From the NCBI GenBank assembly GCA_016717005.1, contig JADJUF010000008.1:139501-203500 (forward strand): a DNA stretch of 64,000 nt. Direction: 5' to 3'. The position numbers and the translations under genes were made by a program. Position 1 is the first letter of the stretch, and every line of letters starts with the position of its first letter. Below the pieces are notes generated by a model. The model ran no database searches, had not been told where the DNA came from, and saw only the letters and a program-made list of their open reading frames with translations. The stretch is from Myxococcales bacterium. GTDB taxonomy: Bacteria > Myxococcota_A > Polyangia > Haliangiales > Haliangiaceae. Below, in pieces: positions 1 to 12,333 of the stretch.

Positions 1-2
1 TC

Positions 3-371
3 TGGCAGGGCATCCTCGACGAGGATCCGTTCGCCGGCGCCGAGCGCTTCCGCATGGCCCTGGCCGCCGCCGGGATCCTGCACACGACCTCATCGCTGTC
101 GACGGTGGTCCACCGCGACTGGGAGCGGGCGCTGGCGGCGCCGTTCGCGACCGACGCGCCGTTCGCCTGGGATCGGCACTACGCGGGCGAGCTGACCGCC
201 GCCACCCGCGACGTGCTGGCCGCCGGCGGCCTGGCCCTGCCACCGGCCGTGACGCTCCTGTGGCGTCAGCGCATGGGCGTGGCCTCGGTCCTCGGCATGC
301 TCGAGCCCCGGGCGCACTTCCGCCGCGCCCTCGCCACGACCCTGGGCCCCAACAAGCACGCCCTGCGCTGA
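3..371 (+). CDS. C-terminal part of a protein, possibly UbiB/AarF (ABC1) kinase-like
   Basis: The frame is open from the left edge (first full codon at base 3) to a TGA at 369-371, so only the last ~122 residues are seen and the start lies outside the window. The end of the protein, with the motif LLWRQRMGVASVLGML, loosely resembles the C-terminal helices of ABC1/UbiB/AarF atypical kinases, where a conserved RQ..G....L segment precedes the C-terminus. No catalytic motif falls within the visible part, so the family call is inference from a short similarity. The gene runs toward the repeat block at 405-1162. Confidence 0.45.
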   Translation, partial: WQGILDEDPFAGAERFRMALAAAGILHTTSSLSTVVHRDWERALAAPFATDAPFAWDRHYAGELTAATRDVLAAGGLALPPAVTLLWRQRMGVASVLGMLEPRAHFRRALATTLGPNKHALR

Positions 372-404
372 CCCGCCCGCGTCGACGCGATCAGTCGACG
401 AGCG

Positions 405-1162
405 GCGGGAGGCGCTGCGGGGTGGCGCGGGTCCCCTCGGGCCGCGGCTCGGGGCGCCCGGCACAACGCGAGCGGAGTGCCGCACCACGACCGTCCGGCG
501 CCCGCCCACCCGGGCCGTGGAACTTACGCGTCCGACGGAGACCCGGACCACCCCTGCGCTCGCCGGTGCTCGTGGCGATCGCCGCGGCGATCGTCCAGTG
601 CGCGACGCACCCATGACGGGCGGCGGGCTCCCCGCCGGAGCCCCGGACCGCTCGCCGGTGCTCGTGGCGATCGCCGCGGCGATCGTCCAGTGCGCGACGC
701 ACCCATGACGGGCGGCGGGCTCCCCGACGGAGCCCCGGACCGCCCGCCGGTGCTCGTGGCGCTCGCCGCGGCGATCGTCCAGTGCGCGATCGCACCCATG
801 ACGGGCGGCGGGCTCCCCGACGGAGCCCCGGACCGCCCGCCGGCGCCCGTGGCGCTCTCCGCGCGGATCACCGCGGTCGCGTCGTCCAGCGGAACGTCCC
901 CCGCGGCCCTCGTCGCGCTGCCCCAACGGTGGTGTCGTACCCGCGTCCTTCCCGCGATCCGATCGCGTCGCGCGCTCGAACACCGCGGCGATCGCCACAG
1001 TCGTCGCGAGCGCAGGGGTGGTCCGGGTCTCCGTCGGACGCGTAAGTTCCACGGCCCGGGTGGGCGGGCTCCGGATGTCGTGGTGCGGCACCCCGCTCAC
1101 GTCGAGCCGGGCCCCCCGAACCGCGGCCCGAGGGGACCCGCGCCACCCCCAGCGCCTCCCGC
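405..1162. repeat. Long imperfect inverted repeat (arms 405-563 and 1006-1162)
   Basis: Read in reverse complement, the right arm (1006-1162) matches the left arm (405-563). The inner 63 bases (501-563 against 1006-1068) match without a difference, and the outer parts carry scattered mismatches. The spacer holds the 92-bp tandem repeats and a short unique stretch at about 858-1005. The outer edge of the right arm stops about 14 bases from the stop codon of the barrel gene (TAG at 1178-1176). I see no transposase and no clear target-site duplication. Open frames across the block read through the repeats in both directions and look like GC-driven shadows, so I call it non-coding. Confidence 0.85.
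561..857. repeat. 92-bp tandem repeat, about 3.2 copies
   Basis: Units begin at 561, 653, 745 and 839 (spacing 92, 92, 94), the last one truncated near 857. The first two copies are almost identical and each holds a 16-base perfect palindrome, GATCGCCGCGGCGATC. The third copy has a mutated palindrome and a 2-base insertion. The array sits inside the loop of the inverted repeat, and together they fill the region between the left-edge gene and the barrel gene. Confidence 0.9.
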
Positions 1163-1175
1163 CTCCAGCGATCCG

Positions 1176-1751
1176 CTATCGCGCCCCGCCGTACGTGTAG
1201 CGTAGGAAGGCGCGGACCTCGACCCCCGAGAGCGCGTCGAAGCCCGGCGCGAGCCAGTACTCGCCGCCGAGGCCGAGCGCGTAGTGCCGGTTCTGGAGCT
1301 GGTACTCGAAGCCGCCGCCGCCGGCGACGAGCAGCGAGAACCGCTCGTCGGGATCCTGGACGCCGACCTTGGCCAGGACGTTCGAGGACAGCATCGCCGC
1401 GCCGGCGCCCCCCTCGACGTAGAGCGCGATCGCGTTCAGGCGCGCGGTCACGCGCGCGTCGGCGCGGGCGCGGTAGAGCTGGACGTACTCGCCCTCGGGC
1501 GGGGCCGGCACGGTCGCGGCGTGGGTCGACGACCCGGCCGCGACGCCGACCGAGAACCACGAGAACAGATCGGTGCCGAGCCGCAGCGCCAGCGCCGGCC
1601 CGGGCTGGACCCAGGCGCTCTTCGCGGCCAGCGCGCCGCCGCCGCCGAGGCCGACCTCGGCGAACACGCCCTTGCTGGCGGGCCGGGCGTGCGCCACCGC
1701 GGGCGCGACCGCGGCCGCGGCCAGGACCAGAACGACGGCCAGACGGGGCAT
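1176..1751 (-). CDS. Outer-membrane beta-barrel protein, last gene of the Glt/Nfs-type operon (GltH/NfsH position)
   Basis: This 191-residue protein has a clear signal peptide (MPRLAVVLVLAAAAVAPAVA, cleavage near HARP). Alternating hydrophobic strands rich in Gly and aromatics follow, ending in the aromatic strand FLRYTYGGAR, as expected for a small barrel. I chose ATG 1751 because the longer frame (1787) only adds a non-signal extension. It is the last gene of the minus-strand operon, 64 bases after the preceding lipoprotein. Glt and Nfs machines of Myxococcus carry a third barrel (GltH/NfsH), so this position is suggestive, but I see no diagnostic motif. The stop codon abuts the 405-1162 repeat. 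Confidence 0.7.
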   Translation of the reverse strand: MPRLAVVLVLAAAAVAPAVAHARPASKGVFAEVGLGGGGALAAKSAWVQPGPALALRLGTDLFSWFSVGVAAGSSTHAATVPAPPEGEYVQLYRARADARVTARLNAIALYVEGGAGAAMLSSNVLAKVGVQDPDERFSLLVAGGGGFEYQLQNRHYALGLGGEYWLAPGFDALSGVEVRAFLRYTYGGAR

Positions 1752-1815
1752 CGCCAAAACTGTCGTCGCCGGGGCGCGCGCCGTCAAGTCGTCGCCGTCG
1801 TGATCGCGGGGGTGA

Positions 1816-2598
1816 TCATGGCGCCGGCGGGGGCGGCGGGATGTACTCGGCGGGCGTGAACGTGACGATGTCCGTGGCGGGCGCCGCCAGCAGCTGCTCG
1901 TGCAGGATGCCGCGTTGATCGCGCACCCGCAGCGTGTACTCCAGGACGACGTGCTGGTCGGCCTCGACGCTGATGTCGTATCGGATCATCTGTGAGACCG
2001 CGTCCTGCGGCACCGGCACCCCGGCCACGAGCACCGTCGGGTCATCCTCGTTGATGTTGAACATCGCCGCGAACGGATTGACCATGCCCCGGGAGATGGC
2101 CTCGAGATCGAGCGAGGCCTCGCGCAGCTGGTCCTCGCGCACGACGCCCGACAGCGTGCCGCCGGCCGGGACCCGCATCGGGATGCCGCCCGCGAGCGAC
2201 GGCGGGGTCTCGTCCTCGTCGGGGTCGATCACGAAGTTGAGCGGCACGTAGTAGAAGAACTGGTTGCCGCCGTCGATCTTGACCTTCACGCCCGCCTCGG
2301 CCATCGCCAGGTTCTTGACGGTCCACTCGATCGACACGTCGAGATCGCCCAGCCGCACGTAGGCCAGCTCGATGCCGAGCTCGGTCTCCCGGGCCTGGCG
2401 CTCGAGCATCGCCGGCATCGTCTCCGGCTTGATCGGCAGCGTCACCGACGCCGTCGCCACGGTGCTCGGCGGCATCGTCGGATCGCCGGTGTCGACCCCG
2501 ACCTCGATCGCGGCGGGCCCCGGGATGTACTGGGGGTCGCTGGCGCAGGCGCTGGCCGCGAGCGCGGCGACGAGCGATGTGCAGGCGAGGGCGCGCAT
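1816..2598 (-). CDS. Predicted outer-membrane lipoprotein of the Glt/Nfs-type operon
   Basis: This 260-residue protein starts at ATG 2598, which follows an AGGAG ribosome site by six bases. The start places a lipoprotein signal (LVAALAASAC) at the N-terminus, with Cys near residue 18. The mature part looks like an all-beta periplasmic domain (repeated strands such as SIEWTVKNL and VVLEYTLRVRDQ) and ends in a short Pro-rich tail. It lies 39 bases downstream of gltG in the same direction and is probably co-transcribed. Myxococcus GltK is a lipoprotein partner of the outer-membrane barrels, and this could fill that role. That equivalence is inference from context. Confidence 0.65.
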   Translation of the reverse strand: MRALACTSLVAALAASACASDPQYIPGPAAIEVGVDTGDPTMPPSTVATASVTLPIKPETMPAMLERQARETELGIELAYVRLGDLDVSIEWTVKNLAMAEAGVKVKIDGGNQFFYYVPLNFVIDPDEDETPPSLAGGIPMRVPAGGTLSGVVREDQLREASLDLEAISRGMVNPFAAMFNINEDDPTVLVAGVPVPQDAVSQMIRYDISVEADQHVVLEYTLRVRDQRGILHEQLLAAPATDIVTFTPAEYIPPPPPAP

Positions 2599-2637
2599 GG
2601 AGGCTCCTGGGCGACGAGGGCGCATGATCGGGCTGGG

Positions 2638-4054
<1,417 letters not shown>

Positions 4055-4058
<4 letters not shown>

Positions 4059-4503
4059 AGCTTGCTCTCGTCGATCGAGTTCACCATCTCGGGGATGAAC
4101 GAGCGGCGCTCGAGCGACGCGCGCTCGAGCTCCTCGCTGGCTCGATCGAGGAAGTAGAGGAGCTGCGGCGTGCGCAGCCGACCGTTGATGTCGAGGCCGG
4201 TGAAGTCGAACACCTTGGGCTTGCCCTTCCCGGCGTCCTCACCGGCGGGCGCCGGCGCAGGAGCACCAGCGGGTTCGACCTCGCCGCCGCCCGCGGGCTT
4301 GGGTGCCGGCGTGGGGGCAGGGGCGGGCGCGGTTGGCGCCGGCCTGGGCTTGGCCGGCTTGCTCCGGCCGCGGCGGCGCCGTTGGGCGTCCGCCGACGAC
4401 GTCATCGCACACATCACCACCAGCGCGACCAGGGCGCTGGCCCCCACCAACGACGTGGTCCGGGGGCGCGGGCCCCCGCTCGATCGAGCGGACGATGGTG
4501 TGG

Positions 4504-4507
<4 letters not shown>
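4055..4507 (-). CDS. gltF: GltF-like small periplasmic protein
   Basis: This 150-residue protein has a membrane anchor or signal segment at ~20-40 (LVGASALVALVVMCAM, then SSADAQ), a basic then Pro/Ala-rich linker, and a conserved-looking C-terminal stretch (FDFTGLDINGRLRTPQLLYF, then ERRSFIPEMV). The start is GTG 4507, overlapping the gltE stop as GTGA, with AAGGAG nine bases upstream. The position between gltE and gltG and the small size match GltF of Myxococcus. Sequence identity alone would not prove it, because most of the protein is linker. Confidence 0.65.
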
Positions 4508-5627
<1,120 letters not shown>

Positions 5628-5631
<4 letters not shown>

Positions 5632-8600
5632 CGCGACACCTCGTCGATCAGCTCGCCGCTCAGCGGGCGATCGCCGGAGCGCACGTCGCTGCGGCTCTCG
5701 CGCTCGGGCGGGTACTGCTGCGACGACAGCCGCCCCAGCGCCTCGCGGATCTTCTTGGTGTAGGCGTCGTAGACTTGCATCTTGATGGCCTTGCCGTAGC
5801 CGGCCTCGTACAGCTCGATGGCCTTCTCCTCGATGTCGAGCACGTAGCTGTCGAGGGCCTCGCGGTAGGCGTCGGCCTCGGCCGGCGACAGGCCGTTCGG
5901 CGTCGGGGCGGTCCGGAGCGCCTCGGCGAAGCTGTCGTAGATCTGCCCGACCCGGTACAGCGACGCGGTCGCCCACTTGAGGTCCTCGTAGTCGACGACG
6001 CTCAGGTAGATGGTCTGGGCCTTGCCGAGCAGCTCGGACTTCTTCTTCAGGGTCTTCTGCAAGAGCTTGGGCTTCACGTCGAGCCCGACCTTCTCGTACT
6101 CGCGCAGCGCCAGCTCGCCTTGCAGGTAGCGGCCCTCGGCGGCCCAGGTCTTGGTGGCCGCGCGATCCTTGCCCTCGAGGCGCTTGTAGGTCCGGGCGGC
6201 GTCGTCGAGCTCGCTGTCGGCGCGCTTCCACTGGCCCAGCGCCAGCGAGGTGCGGGCCGACCGGACGTGGGCCTCGAGCACGCGGCGGACGTTGTCGCGG
6301 TACGACTTGGCGTAGCCGCGATAGGCGGCGTCGGCGCGGCCGTCGTCCCCGGCCTCCTCGTAGACCACGCCGATCCGGAAGGCGACCTCGGGCGCGTCCT
6401 TGCGGTCGGCGAAGCGCTTGGCGTAGGCCTGGTAGTGGGCGATCGCCTTGTCGCTCTGGCCCAGGGCCTGACGCAGCACGCCGGCGTTGTAGAGCGCGTC
6501 GGGGGCCTTGGCGCTGCTCGGGAAGTCCTTGATCAGCACCTCGTAGGCCTCGGCGGCGCGGTCGAAGTACGCGACGCGCTCGTAGACCTGGCCGGCGGCG
6601 AACGCGGCCTTCTCGGCCTCGGGCGCGGTCTTGTAGCTGGCGGCCAGCTCGAGGTAGACGTCGGCGGCCTTCTCGGGCTCCTTGGCCTCCTCGAACATGA
6701 CGCCGGCGTTCATCATCGAGGTCGCCGCGAGCTTGTGCTTCGGGAACTCCTTGGGCACGCGCAGGTAGAAGCCGGCGGCCTGCTCGAACTTGCTCGCCTT
6801 CTTGTACTTCTCGCCCGAGCCGATGATCGACTCGACGATCAGGCGATCGAGCCGCTCCTGCTCGGCCGGCGCGGCGAAGGCCTTGGCGCTCTTGAGCCGC
6901 CGGGCCCAGTCCTCGATGTTCTCGAAGTCCTCGGCCTTGCCGAGCGCGGCCAGGATGCGATCGCCGGCGGGCCCCGCGTCGGGGTGGTCGGGGTACTTCG
7001 TGACGATCACGCCGAAGCGCTTGATGGCCTCGTCGTAGTTGCCGTAGTCGTAGAACCGCTGCCCGTTCTTGAAGATGACGTCGACCAGCTCGGGGTCGGC
7101 CGGGAACAGCGTCGCGTACAGGTCGACGGCCTCGGCGAACTTCTTGTCGACCTCGACCAGCTCGCGCTTGCCGGCGGTGTCGGCCGGGCGCGCCTTCTCG
7201 AACGCGGCCATGCCCGCGAGCAGGGCGTCCTTGTGGTACTTGCCGACCGGCGCGGTCTTGCCGACCGCGAGGAACTCGTCGCCGGCGGCCTCGTAGTCGT
7301 AGAGCTTGAGCAGCAGGATCTGCGCGCGGAAGAACCGCAGCTCGGCGGCGCCGGGCGCGTCGGCGAACGCGCTGAGGTAGAGCGCGTAGCCAGCGGTGGC
7401 CTGGCGGTAGGCGGCGGTGAGCCCGTTCTTGTCGAGGAACGCGCGGTACTTGGCGTCGTCGGCGGCGGTCGGTTCGGCGGGGCGCTTGGGCGGCTTGGCG
7501 CCCTTCTCGCGGGCCTGGGCGTCGGCGTGGAGGTTCTTGGCCAGCGTGCGCAAGAGCTCCTCGCTGGCGCCCAGCGAGCGGTTGAGGCCGTCGCGGTTGC
7601 GCTGGGCCTTGGCCCACGCGGTGCCGGGACCGTAGGTGTCGACCAGGATCTTGGCGGCGGCCAGCGACTCCGGCTGATCGAGCGCCGAGGCCCAGGTCTC
7701 GACGATCAGGCGCTGGTAGGCGGCGGCGCCGAGCGCGTCGGGCTCCATCGCGATCAGGAACTTGTACGTGTCGACGGCGCGGTCGTACTCGGCCTGGGCC
7801 AGGTACGCGTCGGCGACCTTGATGAGCACGTCGCGCGAGTAGCGCTCGCCGCCGATCGAGGCGAGGAAGTCGAACACCTCCTTGGCCGAGATGGCGCGGT
7901 CCTCGGTGAAGACGATCACCAGGTACTCGAGGGCCTCGTCGCGCAGGCCGGCGCGGCGGCGCTGCTGCGACGCCGAGCCCGAGCGATCGGCCTCGACCGC
8001 GAGGTCGAGCACCTCCTTGAAGCGCTTGGCGGCCAGCTCGGGCTCGCCCAGCTTCCAGTCGCACCACGCGGTCTTGAACAGCGCGAGGTCGTACGTGGCG
8101 GAGCGCTTGTCGGTCAGGATGTTCTGGTAGGCCGAGCGGGCCTTGTCCCAGGCGCCGGCGGCGAAGTGGTGCTCGCCGACCATCATCCAGGCGTCGCCGT
8201 AGAGCGGCGACGCCGGGAAGCGCTCGATGACGTCCTGGAACCGGGCCATCGCGTCGTCCTCGCGCCCGGCCTCCTTCGCGGCGAAGCCGACCAGGTACAG
8301 GACCAGATCGGTGCGCCGGAACGTCGGGTGGTGATCGAGGATCTGCTGGTACATGCCGGCGCTCTCGGCCAGCTCGATGCGCGGCTCCGGCGGCTCGGTC
8401 TTGCAGTCGGTCGAGGTCTTGCAGCGCTCGAGGTCGCGCTCGTACCCGTCCATCGCGACCAGGTAGGTGCGGCGGGCCTCCTCCCACAGGAGCTCGGCGA
8501 GCTTGAACAGGCCGTCGGCCTGGGCGTCGCCCTCGGGGTTGCCGGCGAGGAACTCGCGCAAGAGGCCGATGGCCTCGAGCCGGCGCTCGTCGCGCTGCTT

Positions 8601-8795
8601 CTGGGTCGACGTCAGGAGCTTCTGGAGCTCGGCGTCGAGCACCGGCGCCTCGGGCACCGGCGGCCGCTTGCGCAGGTACAGCTCCGAGGTCGGCCCGCGA
8701 TCGAGGTTGACCTCGGCCACCTGGGCGCCGGCCTCGGGCGCGGCCGCGGCCAGGCCCACGGCCACCGCGGCGCCGAACAGCGCGCGCCGGATCAT
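5628..8795 (-). CDS. gltD: GltD/AgmU-like periplasmic TPR protein
   Basis: This 1055-residue protein has a signal peptide (MIRRALFGAAVAVGLAAAA, cleavage near AGAQ). TPR-like helical pairs run almost throughout (such as GDAWMMVGEHHFAAGAWDKA and ALYNAGVLRQALGQSDKAIA). The size, TPR content and position directly before gltE match GltD/AgmU (or NfsD), the large periplasmic scaffold. ATG 8795 overlaps the gltC stop as ATGA. The frame stays open far upstream (to 10097), but that part is a shadow of gltC. Confidence 0.78.
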
Positions 8796-10795
8796 CGCCA
8801 GCCCTCGTACTCGTCGGCCCAGTACTCGCCCTCGAACGGCCACAGCTCCTCGTCGTCGCCGATCATGCCTTGCTCCCACAGCCGGCCGTACAGCTCCTCG
8901 GGGAACCGGCCGCTGGCGAGGTCCTGGACCTTGATGTCGAGCGCGCGCTTCTGGCCGATGACCGCGTCGACCTTGCCCAGGCGGGCCTTGTCGAGGATCC
9001 GCTTGGTGCTCGTGTAGAGCCGGTCGACCATGGCCTGGGATTGTCGCGCGGACGCGTCCTCGAGCGAGCGCAAAAGCGCGTGGCTGTCCCGATCGAGCCG
9101 GCGGGCGCCGCGGAGATCGTCGTCGAGCAGCGGCCGCAGGCCGGCCGGCGCGGCGCTGGCGCGGTCGGCGTCGGCGGCGGCGGCGAGCGCCCGGGCCTTG
9201 GCCGTCGCGGCGTCGACCTTGCTCGCGAGCGCGGCCAGGCGGGCGCCCTCCTCGGCGGCGACGTCGTCCGGGACCGTGCCGGCGGCCTTGCCCCGGGCCA
9301 GCTCGCGCCGGGCCCGGGCGACCTGCTCGTCGAGCGCGCGCAGATCCTCGGCCACGCCGTTGGCGTCGACCGCGGCCTCGTCCTCGAGCGAGAGCTCGCC
9401 CGAGACCGCGCCCACGCGATCGGCGCGGCTCTGGCGGGCCAGGCCGTTCCAGACCCGGACCAGGCCCGGGGCCTCGCCGGCGGCGCGGCGCAGGCCGGTG
9501 ACCGACTCGTGCAGGCGCACGAACCCGGGATCGAGCCGGACCAGGCCGAGCACGCGCGCGGTGACGTCGGCCGAGTGCGCGGCCGGCTCGTTGCCGGCGG
9601 CCTGATCGCGCCAGCGCGCCAGCGCGCGATCGAACAGCACGCGCCGGGCGTCGGGATCCTTGCGGATGCGGTCGAGCTCGGTCACGACCGGCGCCAGCTC
9701 GGCGACGACCTGATCGTAGGTGGTGCGGGCGTCGTCGAACTTGCAGTCGGCCAGCTCGACGTACGCCGCCAGCAGGGCGGCCTCGGGCCAGGTCGGCGCG
9801 TCGGGGTACTGGCGCCGCAGGTCGGCCACCAGATCGCGCGCGGTCGCGAGCTCGCGCTTCTGGTACATCGACCACGCCGCCTCGAACAGCGCGTCGGGCA
9901 GGTGGACCGAGTCCGACGGGATCTGGAAGTAGTGGTAGTAGGCGTCGTCGTACTCGCCGCGCTCGTGGGCGAGGCGGCCCAGGCCGAGCCGGGCCAGGTC
10001 CTTGATCGTGAAGTAGCGCTCGTCGACGACGAACGTGATCCGATCGCTGTCGGCGGTGCCGGCCACCTCGCACATCGCCTCGGCCGCGTCCCGCCACTGG
10101 CCCTTGCGGGTGCGGATGACGCCGCGCAGGTACAGCGCCGACGAGTACATCCGGCTCTTCTTCGAGATCGTCGCGAACTGGCCCTCGGCCGCGATCAGGT
10201 CGTCGGCCTGGTAGGCGGCGCGGCCGCGCAGGTACGCGCGCTCGCCCGCGGCGCTCGGCGGGATCGCCGCGCCGGCGTCGAGCGCCTCGATCCGGGCCAG
10301 CGTGCCGGCGAAGTCGCGGGTCTCGAGCGCCAGGTCGACCGCGCGGCGGTGGGCCGGTCCCCAGTAGGGGGCGTCGGGGCCGCGCCGCAGCACCCGCTCG
10401 AACGCCTGCATCGCCGCGCCGTAGGCGCCGGCGCCCTGGAGCGCGACGCCCAGGTAGTACTCGGCGTTGCCGTACTCGACGAAGTCCGCGAAGTCGGCGT
10501 AGCGCGGCGACTCGACGATCGTCGCGAGCGCGACGGCGGCGTCGATCGGATCGCCGTCGCGCAGCAGCCGCTCGGCCGCGGCCAGGTCGCGCGTGAGCGT
10601 GGCCTGGTCGCCGCTGGCGGCGTCGACCAGGCCCATGCGCTCGAGCTCGGCGAAGTAGCGCCCGGTGGCGGTGGTGGGCGCGGGCGCGACCTCGGCCGGC
10701 GCGTCGGCGGCGCCGCCGGGCTCGTCGGCGCTGGCGGTGCCCGCGAGGCCCAGCGCGGCCGCGGCGATCAGCGCGCGCACGCGGCTAGCGCGCAC
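8792..10795 (-). CDS. gltC: GltC-like secreted TPR protein
   Basis: This protein of ~667 residues has a signal peptide (ALIAAAALGLAGTASADE), five or more TPR-like repeats at ~90-370, then a long Ala/Arg/Glu-rich helical, probably coiled-coil, segment (~430-590). Its acidic aromatic C-terminus (ELWPFEGEYWADEYEGWR) is striking. Two GTG starts are possible: 10795, overlapping the upstream stop by 11 bases, and 10780, four bases after it, which gives a shorter and more typical signal. Order and size match GltC/NfsC. The stop overlaps the gltD start. Confidence 0.72.
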   Translation of the reverse strand: MRASRVRALIAAAALGLAGTASADEPGGAADAPAEVAPAPTTATGRYFAELERMGLVDAASGDQATLTRDLAAAERLLRDGDPIDAAVALATIVESPRYADFADFVEYGNAEYYLGVALQGAGAYGAAMQAFERVLRRGPDAPYWGPAHRRAVDLALETRDFAGTLARIEALDAGAAIPPSAAGERAYLRGRAAYQADDLIAAEGQFATISKKSRMYSSALYLRGVIRTRKGQWRDAAEAMCEVAGTADSDRITFVVDERYFTIKDLARLGLGRLAHERGEYDDAYYHYFQIPSDSVHLPDALFEAAWSMYQKRELATARDLVADLRRQYPDAPTWPEAALLAAYVELADCKFDDARTTYDQVVAELAPVVTELDRIRKDPDARRVLFDRALARWRDQAAGNEPAAHSADVTARVLGLVRLDPGFVRLHESVTGLRRAAGEAPGLVRVWNGLARQSRADRVGAVSGELSLEDEAAVDANGVAEDLRALDEQVARARRELARGKAAGTVPDDVAAEEGARLAALASKVDAATAKARALAAAADADRASAAPAGLRPLLDDDLRGARRLDRDSHALLRSLEDASARQSQAMVDRLYTSTKRILDKARLGKVDAVIGQKRALDIKVQDLASGRFPEELYGRLWEQGMIGDDEELWPFEGEYWADEYEGWR

Positions 10796-11561
10796 GGGGG
10801 GCCTCGCCGGTCCGCCGCGCCGGCGGCGGCGCGGCGCTGGTCTTGCCGGCCTTGGCGGCCGCGGCCCGGGCGGTGGTCTTGACGTCGACGTCGAGGTGCA
10901 GCCGGTAGCCGCCGCGCTCGCCGCGCTTCCAGCCGTAGGCGATGTCGCCGTCGTCGGCGCTGCGCACCGCGACCTCGAGATCCTTGCCGGCCACGGCCTG
11001 GACCACGAACGTCGACTCGGTCGCGGTCGTGAAGCGCTCGTCGTCCTTGCCGATCAGCTCGAGCCGCACGCTGATCAGGTGCCGGCCGGGCGCGATCCAG
11101 CCGTCGAACCGGACCGCGTCGTCGGTGGCGATCGCGCCGGCGGTGTCGTCGAACACGCCGGCGCCGTCGAGCCGGATCACCGCGCGCGACACGCCCCAGA
11201 ACCGGGCGCTGCCGAACTTCATCTTGATCTGGATCCGGGTCGAGTAGAGCGCGCTGGCGATCGTCGCGGCCCGGGCCCGCGACGCGAACAGCTCGTCGCG
11301 CAGCTTCAGGTACTCCTGCCGGAGCGTGTCGACGTCGTTGGCCTCGCTGGCGGGCGCGGTCTCGGGCGTGGTCGACTCGGACGAGGGCTCGGGCGTCGGC
11401 GGCGTCGGCGGGGTCGGGGCGGGCGCGGGCGTCGGCGCGGCGGGCGGCCCCGGCGGGGGCTTCTTCACCGGCTGCGCGGTCGCGCCGACGGCGCCGAGGA
11501 CCAGCGTCGTCAGGACGGCGAGCGGGCGACCGCGAGAGTGGAGCCAGGTGCGTCCGTGCAT
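10785..11561 (-). CDS. Secreted Pro-rich periplasmic protein of the Glt/Nfs-type operon
   Basis: This 258-residue protein has a signal peptide (LAVLTTLVLGAVGATA), then a Pro/Ala/Thr linker (~30-75), a short coiled coil (DTLRQEYLKLRDELFASRAR) and a beta-rich domain (~110-225). The ATG at 11561 follows a GGAG site. It lies between the two barrel genes and gltC and overlaps gltC, so it is very likely part of the same machine. I cannot match it to a named Glt protein. GltK is one possibility by elimination, although it has no lipobox. Confidence 0.65.
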   Translation of the reverse strand: MHGRTWLHSRGRPLAVLTTLVLGAVGATAQPVKKPPPGPPAAPTPAPAPTPPTPPTPEPSSESTTPETAPASEANDVDTLRQEYLKLRDELFASRARAATIASALYSTRIQIKMKFGSARFWGVSRAVIRLDGAGVFDDTAGAIATDDAVRFDGWIAPGRHLISVRLELIGKDDERFTTATESTFVVQAVAGKDLEVAVRSADDGDIAYGWKRGERGGYRLHLDVDVKTTARAAAAKAGKTSAAPPPARRTGEAPRAR

Positions 11562-11640
11562 GGAGAACTCCCGTCGATGCAGTGCGGTTCAGTAGGCGAG
11601 CGGTCCGGGGCTGGTGACGAGCCGCGCGGCGGCCCGCGGG

Positions 11641-12333
11641 TCAGTTCCCGAACGGCAAGAACATCGAGAAGCCGAAAGTGACCGAGGTGTCGTTGACCAG
11701 GAAGCGCTCGTCGAGGAGCTCCTGCCGGTACACGCGATCGCGGGCGTCGAGGCGCAGCGCCACCGCGTGGCCGACGAACAGCTTCATCCCGACCCCGGCC
11801 ACGCCCATGGCGCCGCGGCTGGTGGCCGAGTCGACGACGCCGACGCCGGCGTCGAGGTGCAGATCGAACCGGGCGACCGAGCCGCCGAGGCGGAGCTTGC
11901 CGTAGACCGGGCTCCACACCAGCAGCGACTCGCCGTACAGGACCTGCGCGAAGTCGTCGGCCAGGACCACGCCGCGCTCGTCCTCGATCGCGCGGATCAC
12001 GTCGGCGTTGGCGTGGGTGACGCCGCCGCCGAACTCGACCGCGGTCTGATCGGTCATGTGGAACGTGTAGGCGCCGCCGAGGACCCAGGTGCCGCTGAAC
12101 AGATCCGACGCGTAGTAGCCGCCGAGCGCGGTCAGCTCGTGCCGGTGCTGCTTGACGAACAGCCGGTCGACCGCGCCCCGGCGCTTGCGCTTGAGCGCGA
12201 GCCGGTCGGCGATCTCGCGATCGACGCACATCGAGGTCGTGCGCTCGTCGGTGACCTTGGGCTCGGCGCGCGCGGGCGCGGCCGCGGCGACCGCGACGAC
12301 CAGGGACACCAGGGCAGGGGTGAGCGTCTTCAC
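11641..12333 (-). CDS. Outer-membrane beta-barrel protein, GltA/GltB family (second barrel)
   Basis: This 230-residue protein has a signal peptide (TPALVSLVVAVAAAAPARA). The rest resembles the myxobacterial outer-membrane beta-barrel domain (GGYYASDLFSGTWVLGGAY, AVALRLDARDRVY, terminal strand SVTFGFSMFLPF). The GTG start at 12333 overlaps the stop of the preceding barrel gene as GTGA. The two barrels share the same plan (an R.RG..K..F.K..H.EL.A.GG.Y.. region near the start), so they are paralogues like GltA/GltB or NfsA/NfsB. Which is A and which is B cannot be settled from here. Confidence 0.75.
   Translation of the reverse strand: MKTLTPALVSLVVAVAAAAPARAEPKVTDERTTSMCVDREIADRLALKRKRRGAVDRLFVKQHRHELTALGGYYASDLFSGTWVLGGAYTFHMTDQTAVEFGGGVTHANADVIRAIEDERGVVLADDFAQVLYGESLLVWSPVYGKLRLGGSVARFDLHLDAGVGVVDSATSRGAMGVAGVGMKLFVGHAVALRLDARDRVYRQELLDERFLVNDTSVTFGFSMFLPFGN

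Noticed and set aside
561..857. 92-bp repeat array as a CRISPR
   Set aside because: Repeats are directly adjacent without unique spacers, and no cas genes are near.
90..1100. Long minus-strand open frame of 336 residues through the repeat block
   Set aside because: It reads through inverted and tandem repeats, is dominated by Arg/Gly/Pro, and neither strand shows a domain; GC-driven shadow.
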